Below are positions 10,805 to 24,013 of a DNA stretch of 64,000 nt, one piece after another. This DNA comes from Gnetum montanum (Eukaryota > Streptophyta > Gnetopsida > Gnetales > Gnetaceae), in the NCBI GenBank assembly GCA_015680685.1, contig MNCI01026530.1, positions 278,157 to 342,156 on the forward strand, written 5' to 3'. Position numbers and translations under genes: made by a program. Every line of letters begins with the position of its first letter. Positions within the stretch are counted from its first letter, which is position 1. The notes beneath the pieces are model-generated. The model searched no databases. It saw only the letters and a list, made by a program, of their open reading frames with translations, and was not told where the DNA came from.

Positions 10805-12669
10805 TTAGACTAGGTTATATTTACCCCATCGGGGTTCACACACCTGATTATAGTAAGCATAGTAGGGTAATTTGTAAGATGTGGTTCTTGGGTAAAGAGT
10901 TGACCCACTTTGATGTTTGTGATCGTTAGATGGTATGCAAGGATCAGGATGATGCCTTCCATGGCTATGTTCATTAGGTTGTATTGTTGTTGAAGTGTGA
11001 GTTGGTGGCCCTGATGAAGTAACATGAGGCGTTGGTTTCAAAGATAAGGTTGCACCACAGTGTGGGACTTATGCTAACTTGGAGGATGTAGTGGCCTCGG
11101 AATTGTGTTGTCCCTTCCTACGATCATGTTTAAAAAAAGGACGCTTTTGATATTGCTAAGGTCTCTCACTGCTATTGGTAGTAGCAGCACAAGTAACATT
11201 CATGGGTTGTTGCTGTGGTGTAGACACTTTAGGAATAGTTGGTGGCAATGTAGAAGGAGGGAGAGGATGAGAATGTTGAACATTAGGAGACGTGTAAGGT
11301 GCACAAGGCGGTGGTTGTGTTGAGGACATGGGTTGATAGTATTAAGGAGAATAATAATGTGGTGAGATAGAGTATGTTGATCTAGTTGGAGAAACAAGAT
11401 GTTGAACTAGGTAAGCATTTGGGTTCGGATGATATGAAGGGTATCTCCAGTTTAGGGGTGGCTTCCCCCACGACTAGGATTGTTGCCATTGTGATCGAAC
11501 ACAGTATCTCTGTACGAACTATGGGTGTAACATGTTTTCCCAATGCTCATATAAATGTAACAAGATTGGGCATTGGCCCTTGGGGTGATCGTACAGGCAT
11601 ATTTTGCATTCATACATATGATTGGCAGTTGAGCTCTTATTTCCTTATCCCTTATTTTTGATTGTCTGTTGAGACTTTGTCCTACTTCTTGGGTTGTCAA
11701 AACTCTATCTCCAATGATATCGATATATTCTCCACACTTTTTATACGTCCATTCCAACATTTTATTGATCTTTGCCTTGACTTCCTTTAATGATTGTTGT
11801 ACTAGCAAAGATGGTTCTTTCTCCTTGTGATAGGTTAATTTCTCCTTGTTATGATCATGGACCTTTGTTAAGTTGAGATTTTGGTCCTGTTGATGTTTTT
11901 CAACACTCTCCAATCTAACCAATTCTTCTTCTTCTTTTTCTACCTACTTAATAAGCTCTTGCACCTGATGGGTTCGTAGTTTGTATAGTTGACCTTGGGC
12001 ATACATCCCTAGGGTTTCTCTTGTTGCATGATGAAGCCCATCAATGATATGGTACACTAGCCTTTCCTCGGAGAACTCATGGCCTGGAAAGTTATTTAAC
12101 AGTGCATAATATCTTTCTAAGGCCATATCCAAGGGTTCATATTTTGCTTGTTTCCACTCTTGCGTAGGTTTGATATCTTTCTTTAAAGAGTTCTATCATT
12201 GTGGCCAATGTCGTATTGAATTTGGTTTTAACGATCTATACCATACTTTTGCTTAGCCAACGAGTGTCATAGGGAAGAGCTTGAGTTTTTGCAAACTATT
12301 ATCAATGTTGTTCCATGTACAGGCATCGTAGAAGGCTTGTAAATGTTGATGCGGATCTAAGTCATAGCCTCCTGAGAAATTAGGGAAATTGTTTAAATCG
12401 AGCCTGGGTAGACAACTCTCTTTACGATGCCTTCAGGAGATTCGAACAACCTCTTGTATTTGCGTTAATCTTGTAGTGGCCAGTAGGGGTTGATCATCAT
12501 CAGGTAAGTTATGCTTTCGTGTGTTGGGATGAAGTTTCTTTCATTCATTTTTATAAGAAACTTCCACCTCAGGTTGCGTACTCCAATCTTCGTTGTCATA
12601 TAATTCGTTGGTTCTCCAATGAATTTCCTCACTAGGTGTGACATTATTTTAATCTTGTAGGAGAGGCAT
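10805..12669 (-). pseudogene. E4 gag
   Basis: Reading starts at about 12669 (MPLLQD) and passes through a gag capsid-type region with LDLNNFPNFSGGYD, LQAFYDACTWNN, a KVWYRSLKPNSI stretch and HHIIDGLHHATRETLGMYA at 12132-11944. A basic, glutamine-rich tail follows at 11922-11452. The motif HIIDGL with MYAQG recurs in E3 gag at about 53400. Multiple stops and shifts are present. A clear zinc knuckle is not visible. Confidence 0.68.
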
Positions 12670-12789
12670 GGTTGTGAAGTTGTGTGTGAAATTATGTGTG
12701 ACTTTTTATAAATATTTCTTTTGTCAAAGATATATCGTTAAGTCCTGTACAGTGATCTTGTATGATATAACTAATCTAGATAGCTAGCA

Positions 12790-12811
12790 CCATCCTCGGC
12801 AACGTCACCAA
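12790..12811 (-). promoter_or_regulatory. E4 primer binding site
   Basis: Minus strand directly after the 5' LTR reads ttggtgacgttgccgagga. It resembles the Athila/Tat-type PBS complementary to tRNA-Asp (tggcgccgttgccgggga) with a few changes. Confidence 0.65.
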
Positions 12812-13445
12812 TGATGAGTGGTGAGGTATCCCTGCACTCAACCATACGAATACGAGCATTAGACGCATGATCCAGTCGAACTCCCCAGACGGACTAGTTG
12901 TGGCATCTAGACAGTTAGCCTTAGGTCGCAGTTCGCTATCTTCCCACTTGGACTAGTATTAGCTTTGTCATGTATGATTTAGTCCAGAGTGAGGTGTATG
13001 ATGTGGTTTCTAATCTAATGCTACTCTTGAAGGCAATGGAAGATAATATTAACTAAGCTAAGAGAGAAGGGTGAGAGAGAGTCTAGCTAGCCTAAGTGCG
13101 ATGAGCATCCTTTCCTTGATTATCCGTACACATCTTGGACTTCGTGCANTCTTGATCTTTATTGCTGGTCATGTGCATGTCCAATTACGTCACACTTGAA
13201 TAAAGTATGTTGTACAATTACAATCACCACATTGCGGGCATTCACTAGGAGGAAAAGGGTTGAGAGAAAGGAATTAAAATACTTAAACTAAAACTGACTC
13301 TAAAACTGACTAATCATATATGACTGATCTGTCTACCTCTTATTTATAGATGAGGAGATAGGCTGTGATATAAGGTATGTGATATTGCGGTTGGGTTGGG
13401 ATATCGCATACGTGATATTGCGATCACCCAAATGATGACTCATCA
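12812..13445 (-). repeat. E4 5' LTR (with assembly gap)
   Basis: Begins on the minus strand at 13445 (TGATGAGTCATCA) and ends at 12812. A single n at 13149 marks missing sequence: compared with the left LTR about 190 bp are absent at this point. The TATA box is at 13341-13348. Confidence 0.9.
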
Positions 13446-13450
13446 CTAAG
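13446..13450. repeat. E4 target site duplication (right)
   Basis: ctaag, identical to 6427-6431. Confidence 0.92.
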
Positions 13451-14870
13451 ATTAGACAATACTTCTCGACTTTGATGTATTGGATCTCATAGACAATTAA
13501 TGCATGGCTTAGGTAGTATATCGAAAACTCCACTTCATCATCTTGTTTATGACAAAGTAGAGAGGTGATGAACATGTTAGATATGGCAAGGTAGATGTAA
13601 AAAATCCTTTTATGATGGATAAAATATGGGTAGTTGTGCCAATGCTTGCTTAATGTTTTTAAAGTCTTCTTGGCATTGAGCCATCCACTCATAGTGGACT
13701 CCTTTCTTGAGCAAGTGTTGTATGTGTTGTAATTTGTTTGTAAGCTTGGCAATGAACCTATGGATAAATTGTAATATACCTTGCAATCCTCAAAGCTCCT
13801 TATGGTTAGTTGGTATTTCCAAGTAGGATATGGCCTTAACCTTATCAGAATTGAGATGTATTTTCTACTTTTGATGCTACAAAGCCAAGAATCTTACTAG
13901 TTTTGACACCAAAGACATACTTCTTGGGATTAAGCCTAAGCTCATACTTTAGACATTATTTCAACAAAAGGCCAAGGTTAAGGACATGCCATTTTTGACT
14001 TAACGGCTATATCTTACACATAGTCATTAAGCAATCCTAGCATATAATCACTAAATATATATATTATTACTTATTGATAAGTTGCACCTACATTCTTAAG
14101 ACCAAAGGGCATCATGGTGTAACAAACGTTTTCCCAAGGAGTCATGAAGATCATACAAAGTTGATACTATGGGTTAATCCTAACTTAGTTGTATCTTGAG
14201 AACCCATCCATGAAGGATAGCAAGGCATATCCAGCTGCAGTATCGATAAGTTGGTTAATACTAGGCATAGTGAAATCATCTTTAAGAGTTACCTTATTCA
14301 TGTCTTGGAAATCAATACAAATATATATACTCCCATTTTTCTTAGGAACTACCACTATGTTGGATACCCATTCATCATAATCAACAACTTGAATGAAACT
14401 AGCTTGATATAGTTTTGTGATTTCATCATGAACTTACAAGGCTAAATATGGTCTAATTTTGTAAACTTTTTACTTAACTGGTTTGATACCAGGGCCGAGT
14501 ATGATGTTATGTTACACTACGCATGGATCAAGTCTTGACATATCTTCATATGACTAGGCAAAGACCTTAATGTTGTCTTGGAGGACCTTGGTGATGTCTT
14601 GAGCTTGTTAAGGTTCTAGTGAGGAACTTAGTTTTAGTGTTTTCTCCTTACCACTGTGTGTTATGATAGGAACCTCAATTAGAGAGTATTCAGCAATCTC
14701 ACTAGTCTCAAGGTCAAGGGTTTTAGCTAGGTTTTCTAGCCACTCGAGAGGTCTTTCTATCAAGGCTATGTGGTCGCTTATGCTTTTAGGCACAAGATCT
14801 AAATGAGTGAGGCTGACATATCACCGTAAGGTTCACCTAGGCTCAAAGGTAAATTGATTTACCTCTAGGT
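13451..14870 (-). pseudogene. E1 reverse transcriptase and start of RNase H
   Basis: From right to left: an N-terminal leader (PLEWLENLAKTLDLE, then HSGKEKTLKLSSSLE) at 14793-14608, RT motifs WVSNIVVVPKK, PSINQLIDTAAGYALL, FMDGFSRYN and MMPFGLKN, and a catalytic YVDD reduced to YV-stop-D at about 14010. The RNase H start (YIYLAISN, IYYLSHAL) is at 13650-13490. The leader matches 42465-42749 of E2. The frame is cut at 13451 by E4 and resumes at 6426. Confidence 0.85.
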
Positions 14871-15039
14871 ATGCATACTCCAATCTTGCATATCAACCAT
14901 AAGCACATTAAATGGAACCTTTGTGATAAAATGAGCAAATAATGCCATAATAACACAAACTACTATAGGAACTATGCATGGATAAGCCAAAAAAATTGTT
15001 ATGTCAATGGTCAAATAAGGTTTAAACAAGGTCACTAAA

Positions 15040-15560
15040 GGTTATAAGAGGTAGTCTAAAAAAAATAGAGCAAAACAAAAACTAAACAAGGTCAAATGAA
15101 GGCCAAATGATGGTAGAATAGCATTAAATGAAGGCCAAATGACAATCAAATCCCATCAAATGATGTCAAACAAGGCTAAAACATGATCAACAACAGTTAC
15201 AAAAGAAAGGTAAAGTACATAAGGTAAATTAAAGGCCAAATATCATGAAAAAAAGCTAAATGATGATAAATGAGGCTAAATGGAGGCCAAATGAGGATCA
15301 GATCCCATCAAATGATGTTTTGGAGGATCAAACAAGGTCACAGTGATGTTCAATGGTGTTAACTAATGTCACACCAAGTTTACTAAGGTTACAAGATGCC
15401 AAGTGATAGAAACATTTGATGGAATAAGGCCAAATGATGCTAAAATGACCAAAATGAAGCCAAATGACATCAAAAAATAGGGCAATGAAGGTCATTAAGG
15501 CATAACAAGGGCAAATCAAATCAAAACAGAATGGAATAAGGCCAAACTAGTCAAGGTGGG
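15040..15560. repeat. Degenerate short repeats in E1 spacer
   Basis: Many variants of aggccaaatga and caaatgatg at irregular 20-45 bp spacing. No coding potential. They lie between the RT start and the larger tandem array. Confidence 0.6.
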
Positions 15561-15719
15561 TGACATGGGGTAGAACATGGTTAATATGGATCAATTAGGA
15601 TTAGATTTGTACTAGTTTTAGGCCTTAGCGGGCCATGGTATGAGGCTACATGGTTGATGGAGGAGTTTAGTCACTTGGAAAAGTTATTTTGAGTCTGTTT
15701 AAAGGGTGAAATAAGATCC

Positions 15720-17650
15720 CATCTTCCAATTACAATGGACCCATGCTAGCTAGCATGCATGGGATAAGCTCCAACATGGTTAATGCTAAAATTTGGGTTT
15801 TAGGATCCATTATGGCTAATCTTCAAGTTTTGATGGTCTATATTGTTAACATAGTGGGTTAGGAGTGAATTTTGGTCAACTTTGATGTTGTTTTAATCCT
15901 CTAGAAGCCACAAATGCCACCAAGAACTACTATCTATGTTGGGATTATGTTATATAGCATGGCTCTAGTGTGGCTCTATGAGAAAGATGAATTTGTGACA
16001 TCCCAAGATCAAAATTTATGTTCTGTTGACTTCCCATGACATTGCAGGGGCATTAGGGTTGTGAATTAGTTGTTTAAAGGCTAAAATAGGCCTATGGAAG
16101 TGACGTTTGGTACCATGTCCCCCTCAACTATGCTAGCCAACATAGTTGGGTTGTCCTCAGTGTGGATGGATGGAATTTGAGCTTTTGGTAGTTAAAATAG
16201 GGCCAAATTATAGAAGGCTTCAAGGTTTCAAGGTCCTAGGCTTCCCCAATAAGGTTTTAGGCCACCTCGAGTGAGATAACACTGCTAAAATATTCCTAGA
16301 ATCCTAGCTACACTAGAGCCATGCTAGCTAGTGTGGCTCTAGCCCTCCCCAATGTAGTTACACTTGATTTGTTTATTTTTGATGAGTTTTTATGGTAAAT
16401 CAACCAAGTTTTTGAGTTCCTAGGGTTATTGGTATTCATGGCCAGGGTTTTGGCCCATCAGTGTCGATTTTTAAGGTTGTTTGAATCTTAATATGGCAAT
16501 ACCCCTTGGACTACACTAGGTAGCATAGTCCTAGTTTGGATGGATGGATGTTATGGATTTTTTCCATTTTGACTCAATTTCTGAGGTTTTATTATCTTTG
16601 ATGGCTCTAGTAAGGTTTAGGGGTTGGGATGATGCATTGGGATGTCAATTTGGCTTGTTTGTGATCTATTTTTAGGTTTTCATGGAGTATCCATGTTGGG
16701 ACCATGTTAGCTAGTGTGGATGGAGGTTTCCTCAGTGTGGTTAGAGGGGTTAAAATAATATTTAACTTTTTTTTCCTCATTATTTAGCATACCAATGTTA
16801 CCAAAGGCTCTTGGAAGGTCTAAAGGCTAGGTTTTGCCACTTTGAAGATTTTCAAATGCTTAGTTAATTCCCATAAGGGTCAAAATCCAAGGAGCCATGT
16901 TAGGGCCATGATAACTAGCATGGTTGGAGGGTTTTTGAGCATAGTTCCTCCAATATAATTGGTTTTGACATCTTTTGGTATGTTTTGGGAGGTTCTGGAG
17001 GCCTTGGGAAGGTGTGAAGGCTAAGATGTATCATTTTTAAGGTCATTTCTAGCATTTGGTGGTTACACCCCACCTAACCACACTGGGACTATGTTGGATA
17101 ATGTGGTTGGGGTGCCCTCTAGTATGGTTCCAAGGCTAGAATGGAATTTTGCTTGGTCATTTGACATTTTAGGATGACTAGAGACCTCGAGAAGGTGTAA
17201 AGGTTAATAAATGCAACTTTGGAGGCTATTTATGGCATCTGATGGCCAAATCCCTACCAAGCACATTGGGACCACACTGACCAGTCTGGTTGGGGTGTCC
17301 CCTCGTGTGGTTCACCCAAGATAAGTGATTTTTTGACAATTTTTTGTTAGGTTTTAGGAGCTTTTGGAGCTTCTAGAGGTTCTGGCTAGGATTTAGGATT
17401 TGGAGTGACCATTCTAAAGTCAATTTGAGGCTTGGTTAGTGTTTGGAACCCCCATCCCCCTTGGAAGTATGTTGGCCAACATAGTTGGGGTCATGGCCAG
17501 TGTAGTTACCAAACATGATTGATGTTGCTAAGGGTTTTAATCTTCCTCAGTGTTTAGTATCTTACAGTGTATCAACCTCTAATTTCCAATTTTAGTATAG
17601 GGGTTTTTGACTTCAATGTATCATGAATGGATGGCTAGCAAGTAGCTTTT
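15720..17650. repeat. Degenerate tandem array, about 190-bp unit, inside E1
   Basis: A landmark of the type gggaccatgttagctagtgt followed by a tgtccctcagtgtggtt variant recurs near 15731, 15935, 16114, 16305, 16503, 16695, 16890, 17070, 17262 and 17458. Spacing is 180-205 bp, mostly 191-198. The copies have diverged strongly. The array lies between RT and the antisense gene of E1; the corresponding spacer of E2 is only about 385 bp and lacks it. Tat elements are known sources of satellite-like arrays, but usually from the 3' UTR. Confidence 0.72.
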
Positions 17651-19532
17651 GATAGTAATTGAGGTTTGGAATGCATCCCAAGGCTATTTAGGAAGTTAAC
17701 CCTAATGTAGTTGTTAAAATGTCCAAGTCTAGTATATTAGGATTTTTAATGGTTTATTTGGGAGGCACCTAGTGGGGCCCATCCAAGTTTAAATTATTGT
17801 TAGAAATTAATTTTTTCACTAACCTTGCATAGCTCTCACCTTCTAATTATGAACATGGAGTTATGTGGGTGTCTTCGAAATGTGGTTTTGACAAGCAATG
17901 CATAAGTTTGGGCACAATTCTTATGTATCAATTTTATTGAAACCAATTTTTCTAACCTATGTTCAACAAGAAATGCCTAGCATTAGCATTAGAGCTTTTG
18001 TATCAATCCTAGCTTCAATTTCACTCATCCCTAGTGTTGTTTGGCTAGAACCCACTAGGGAGTAATGTAGTTGTGAGGAGATTGAAGTATTTTGGAGGTT
18101 TCTTGCATTATTGATCAAAGATGTAGAAGAAAAGGATGGCTACAAGCAAAAATTTAGCTATCATGGCCTCTACTAGGGGAAGGATCATCCACTGTGACTG
18201 CCAAGTGCACTAATCTTAGTTGTTTTTTGTAGTTTTCTTACTTGGAACCTAGGCATTTTGATTTCACTTGGATTGTATGTTGCAAAAAATTTATTTTTGC
18301 AAAATTCCCACATTGTATTTACATCATGGTTATGTATCTATTATGTTTTATTAGTTTTAGGGGCTATTGATGTTGGATTATAAATTCTTTTTTGCCTTGT
18401 TTTGTTTGTTTTTGCTATTTTCCTTGAAAAAGTAATGTCACTTTTGTATTTTTTATATGAAAATAGTAGAGAATTTTTTATTTATGATCTTATAGAATTA
18501 TTTTTTTTACTATTTACTAGTTAAATTTGTGGTTGAACCAATTATTTCTAACTTACGGTTAATTTTTTTACGAATTTTTTCTTAAGTAGTGCACAGTGGG
18601 TTTTTTGGTTTTTTTCATTATTTAACCCTCTCGAAACTAGGCAATGTTGACACTGGAAGAAATTTTTTATGCCAAAGTTCTAGCTAGGGATTCCTAGGGT
18701 GATTTTGGGGATTTGGCATAGTTTTGAACATTTTAAAATTTGGTTGATATTTTTTTAGTGATTTATTGTAGCCATTTTCATGTAGCTTGGGTTTTTTTCT
18801 TTTATGAAGTTTCAAAAGGTTTTTAGGTTATTGTGTAAATTTCCTTCCAAGCTTGATACTGCCACATTGATATTAAATTTTATGAAATTTTTGTGTATGC
18901 ATAGTATTTAGACTTATAAAAAAAAATTTTAGTGAAAATTTGTCATTTTTATTTGATGTTAACTTCCCCATATAGTTGCAATTTTGACCGTCATAACTAC
19001 AAAACCCCTAGGCTGTATGGGTAGCGTTGGTTTATTTTTGATATTTTTGTGGCTGTGTTTAAAAGCCCCTAAGGTTATATACAAGTTGTATTTTTTTTTA
19101 GTAGTCACTACAATTTTTCAAAAATTTTCAACTAGTCTTCCTAGAGTTTTTACTACAGCTAATTTAACCATAAGCTAGGATTTCTAGTCAAAATTTTGTT
19201 AGATTCAAGTTGGAGTTTTGTAATTGTTGTTGTATGCTGGATATTGGTATAGGCTAAGCCACATGGTTTCAATTTTTTGTACCAAAAACTTCATAATTTT
19301 TATGCATTTTTCCACCATGAAGTTACCATCAGTGTTCATGGGCATTTTGGCCTTTGGCTCAAGTTTTGCTAAGTTTTTCTTTGGGTTTTAATGATTGTAA
19401 GTGGTGTATTTTGTTGTTTGGTTTGATGTGGAAACATTTTCATTATGGCTATAATTTACTTGGATATTTAATGGTTATTAAATTTTAGTTATGGTAATAC
19501 AAGGTCATAATGGTCATTGTTGGGTTGTGTAG
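17650..19532. other. AT-rich spacer in E1, no gene seen
   Basis: T-rich sequence without long ORFs or clear repeats. Exon 1 of the antisense gene is expected somewhere here by comparison with E2, but I could not place it. Confidence 0.5.
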
Positions 19533-22500
19533 GGTCTTCCTAGAATCCATCCTAGTGGTGATCAAGATGGTTGGGTTTTTATGTTGCATCCACAAACTAG
19601 ATCCAAATACCGCACCTCCTAACATGGTGTTAGAAAATAACTAGGGGTGAAAGAGTTCCTGGCCTTCATGTTATATAATTTTAGTGTGATGGTGTGATCA
19701 CAATTAGCATCCCATGTTGTGATTGTCATTGTGGAAACCTTACACAATCTTGAGACACATGTTGAGGGTCAATAGTTTGATAGCATATACACCAGAGGGA
19801 AATGTATGTTTTCCAAAATATAGGATATGCCCGAATTCATCTAGTACAATGCCAAAAACACATCATTGGTTGGTCACGACATCAACGCATTGTTTTAGAA
19901 CCCCCTAGGTACCGTCTACTATGTGGAAGGGTAACCATAATTTTAAGGTTTTTTTTTGGTTTCATTAGGCCACTTAGGTTTAACAAATTTTTTTGGGTTT
20001 TAATGCTTATAGGTATAGGGTAGATTACCATGGGTTGATTAAGAGTGACAAGCTATTACCCTTGGTTGAAACAATATTGGAGGTCTTTGCTAAGAGCCAA
20101 GTAGCGAGGCTCATAGTGATGGAGTAACTCAAGGATGACTTTGGTAGGTATACCTCATGCTATGCATAGGCCTACTATAGGTGTTTGTTTAATGGTATGA
20201 TCCACAATTGGTGGGGTATCTTTGATTTTGATGCACAAACATGCATATCCCTAAGGGACCCCATGCTACCTTTCCCAAGTAGGTTAAGTAAGAATTCTTA
20301 TTTTTGTTTTTTTGTGTTTATGTTTCATTTCATGCAATGTCAACATTTTGGTTATCTTGGCTTTGATTGTCTTACTAGTTTTATTGGTGAGGGCCATAAG
20401 TGTTTTTCTTAGATCGTTACATTTAATGTTCAACATTTTTTTTGGTGTTGTATGATGTGCCTATGCCAAACCTAATGGGTTGTTCTTGTTGTGTCATAGT
20501 GGTTGCACCATAATTCACCGTAACCATGATTACTTCAGGGCATGTTGAGGAGACACTCATCGTTAAGTTTGGTAAGGTGGATGTATCATAGCATAGGTTG
20601 GTTAGCCAAGTGCCCAGGGAGATCCACTCAAGGATTGCTAATGCATGTTTACTTGACTTATTCAAGGGTCATATCCTAGTCATCTCTACCCCTAAGATGA
20701 TGAACACCATCAACTCCTTTAACAAAGGAGTGAATAAATTCATCACTTAGGTTCATGGTATTCCTATCACCTTGGACATCAATGAATCTACCTTTAGTGA
20801 CCTCTTTGGCATCCCTTGTAAGGGGGGTGAAGATTGCCAGCAAGTTAGGGAAAGAGGTAGAACATTGGAAGGAGGTGAATGAATGGATAAACACTTATTG
20901 TAGCAATTTGGATTGACTATAAGTGATTGCCAAGTAGTGGAGGTGAAGGAGATGTACCCATTATTCTAGTCCTGGGCCTTTCCAAAGTTATTGTCACGAA
21001 AGAAGATTCTAGGCATTGAGAAGGCATGGACCATGAAAAAGGTCCTCACAGAGGATATTGAGTTCAATTGGGCTACTCATTTTGTTTCTAGGCTATGAGG
21101 GGAGGTCCTAAAACTCCAGGAGAACCTCAAAATGATATGCCACATGCACTATGCATTTTTTGCGACATATTTCAGGAGGTTTGCAGAGTTCTTGATGGTG
21201 TAGAAGGATGGAAAATGGGTAAGCCAAGATCCATCCTAGCTTTCTAAGCCTTCGGTGAAACATATTTTTCCAACCATGCAGGCTTAGAACCCACCAAAGG
21301 ATCACTAAGCATTTTAGTGATATGTGTTATCCTTCCCTTAACAACATAGGGATGGAACCATAAGTTTCTCATGGAAACAATCAGAAGGCCAAGAAGTTAT
21401 GTGTTGAAGTTGCTGGAGCAACTAAAGAAAAGTTAAGGAGGCCTATTGTTGAGGAGAAAACACTAGTTATTAAGTAACCTACGAATAGGAGGCTTGTTGT
21501 GAAATTTGGCCAAGTGCATCATGTGGTTGCAAGTATGTTTCATTTGTGTTATTTTATTTAAGTTACTTTGTAATTTATCTTATATATTATATGGCTATGT
21601 TGTTGTTATATTTTAAGAAAAATATGCTAAGTGGTTCTATGTCATGTCTTTGTTGTTCTTATAGGAAAACAACAAGAACTAGTGGCCCAAGTAGTAGCAA
21701 CAAAGGCTAAACAGGAGCACCTAGAGGAGGAGGTCCTACAACAACATGAGGATGAGGGGTTATCCAATGCCACATTGGATGACCTCAATGCTATATTTAA
21801 TTTTTCACAGCTAGGTGAACCTCTTGTTATCATCCTAGATGATGTTTTAGGTACTTATGATTTTTTGTTTTAGGTGTTGCATTTTGTAGTCTTATGTTGG
21901 AACTTAATTTTAATTGTTAGTTGATCATCATGGTTGTTGTAGCTTTTGAACCTCAATCTAACACTTCCACATCTATGTTTTACATGAAATCATGGGTAGA
22001 GATTCTAGACAAAATAGAGTTCATGCGAAGGATGACTGAAGACATGATTAATTGGTTGCAACAGATTGCTCTTGATGTTGGTAAGAACCTTAGCTTATTT
22101 TTGCCTTTAACTATTTTCATTGGATATTAAATTATTTTCATTTTATATGGGTTTTATGGTTATATGGTCTGAATGGTTTAAAGTGTTTTTGGTCATTTTG
22201 TTATTTTTTATTTACATGTCTTATGTGGTTATGTTGGTTGTATTACTTGTAGTGTCAAAGGTTGGGTGGGATTCCAACCATGCTATTGAGATCAATGAAC
22301 TTCCTAGCTTACCACTTGAAGTAAAAAATGTTCCATGAAGATTACATGAAAGTGCCATTGAATGTGCACTTTCATGTGCTAGAACATCATGGGAATGCCA
22401 ATGTTCCAATGAGTTCCTACGGGAAAGAGTTGTAGTGTTGGAAAGGAAAAATAAGAAATAGGATAAAGAGATTAGAGATCTCAAGAATCATAAGGAGTTT

Positions 22501-23269
22501 ATGGAAGTTCAAGTGGCCAACAGGGACTCTTTGTGAAAGAGATTGAATGGGAATGGTATTGGAATTCCATCCATGAAAAGGTTGCTCTTGCCAAGGACCT
22601 TATAGAGCAGAAGTTGCAGATGGAGTTGTTGGCTTTTAAGACTAGTGAGTGGAGTGATTATTATGGTTGGGGTTCTTGAGTGGGGCTGGGCACAAAAAGA
22701 CCACAAGAAAAAGTACAAGGTCTAATGTGAGAGTTTCCTTAAGTGATTATAGGATGAGTCCATAGAATGGTGCAAGCTAGAGCTATTCATGAAGGGGATC
22801 CATGCAGAGGATGCCTTCAAACTATTTAAAGGCTCATTGGTAGTAATTGATTCTTCAACTCCTTATGTCACTACTACTTCTAGGGAGGTAACTACTACTA
22901 CATCTTTGTGGGAGCCACCTACATGGACCAATATTTATGAGAGCAACATCCAGAGTGGAGTTAATATCGAGGAACTGGATTGGGTCGATATGACTGAAGA
23001 CCAAATTCTTCATTGTTTGGAGGTTGGTATTTGGAGTGTTTCCAGAGAAGATGTTGCGCTTGAGTCCTTCCAAACTTGTTATTTTTATTATTTTTTGATT
23101 TCTTTCATTTTACCATGTTTTATTTTAGTTTAATTTGTAATTTAGTTTCTCTTTGTATTGATTACTGATTAAACTTATGTTATTGTGGTATAGGTACTAG
23201 GTGAAAATAGTGGCCCTAGTGGTAATGACGTTGGAAATGCTCCTAAACCACCTCTGGCTACACCCTAGT
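19533..23269 (+). pseudogene. E1 copy of the antisense spliced gene (FCP1/NIF-like domain plus coiled coil)
   Basis: Exons matched to E2: exon 2 19533-19930 (VFLESILVVIKMVGFLC; GVKEFLAFMLYNFSVMV; NPLGTVYYVEG), exon 3 20013-20287, exon 4 20500-21532 (FSDLFGIPCKG; FNWATHFVSRL; MHYAFFATYFRRFAEFL), exon 5 21665-21850, exon 6 21943-22080 (ILDKIEFMRRMTEDMI), exon 7 from 22253 (ECALSCARTSWE) with further coiled-coil and acidic sequence to about 23080, and a last short exon near 23195-23269. Splice sites at exon borders are GT-AG and the phases (2,1,1,1,1) equal those of E2. About a dozen stops make it a pseudogene. Its C-terminal half is longer than in E2: there is no intron after the first coiled coil. 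Confidence 0.8.
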
Positions 23270-23689
23270 TCCATTTGTTTGATCATGTCTTTAGTTATTT
23301 TTGTTCATTGATGATGTTATTGGGTACTGTGGCTAGTCTTCGTTGTTGGTTATTGAGAGATGGTTTATTATTTTTTATGTTACTTCTACACAGTGTAGCA
23401 ATGGTTGTTGGACTCTAATTTATTTTATACATTGTATGAACTTTTGTCACACTATATGACTATGGCTATGGGCTACCAATATTTTAGTTATTATGATTAT
23501 CTTTAAAACTTGAATTTCTTATGTGTTTTAGTATTTTTAGTTTTACGCATCTAATGCATTTTATGTTTTCACTCATTTTATGAGGCTATACTACAATAAT
23601 TTGGTAAAGTAATATGCAAATTGACTAGGCAACTAAAATGTAAACTAGGTTGTAACTGGCTATAACAGATTATAAAAAGCATTGCTAAT

Positions 23690-23785
23690 TTTAGGCCATG
23701 GTGGGCCATGCATTTTTACTAGTTTTAGGCCTTAGCAAGGTCATGTGTTTTGCCAGTTTTAGGCCTTAGCAGGGCCATGTGTTTA
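23690..23785 (+). repeat. Lineage motif repeats 3' of the E1 antisense gene
   Basis: Three copies of agttttaggcc(t/a)tagcagggcc-like sequence. A fourth copy (tagttttaggccttagcggg) is at 15613, on the other side of the gene. E2 has related copies on both sides of its gene. Confidence 0.65.
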
Positions 23786-24013
23786 AAAGAACATTTTTTT
23801 TGTAAGTTTCATGTTTTACAAATTTTTATATATTTTTAAGATTTTAAAATTTGTATGGTATTTTTAGGTTTTATATTTTGAAATTGAGAAGACATAAAAA
23901 TGTAAACTATAAATAAGGATGAATTATAGGTTACATGCTAAATAAGACTAAACAAAGGTAAAAAAAAAGAGAGGCTAAATTAAGCATAGAAAATGAAAGA
24001 AGAGGCCACATGG

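Larger units (their letters stand above)
6432..13445 (-). mobile_element. E4: non-autonomous Athila-like element
   Basis: The 7.0-kb element has LTRs at 6432-7248 and 12812-13445, a PBS next to the right LTR, a PPT next to the left LTR and a perfect 5-bp TSD. The interior encodes a gag and a second sense-strand ORF with coiled coils. I find no protease, RT, RNase H or integrase in any frame, so it would need enzymes in trans. The LTRs resemble the E3 LTR in ends and TATA position, so an E3-like Athila relative is a plausible helper. Confidence 0.85.
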
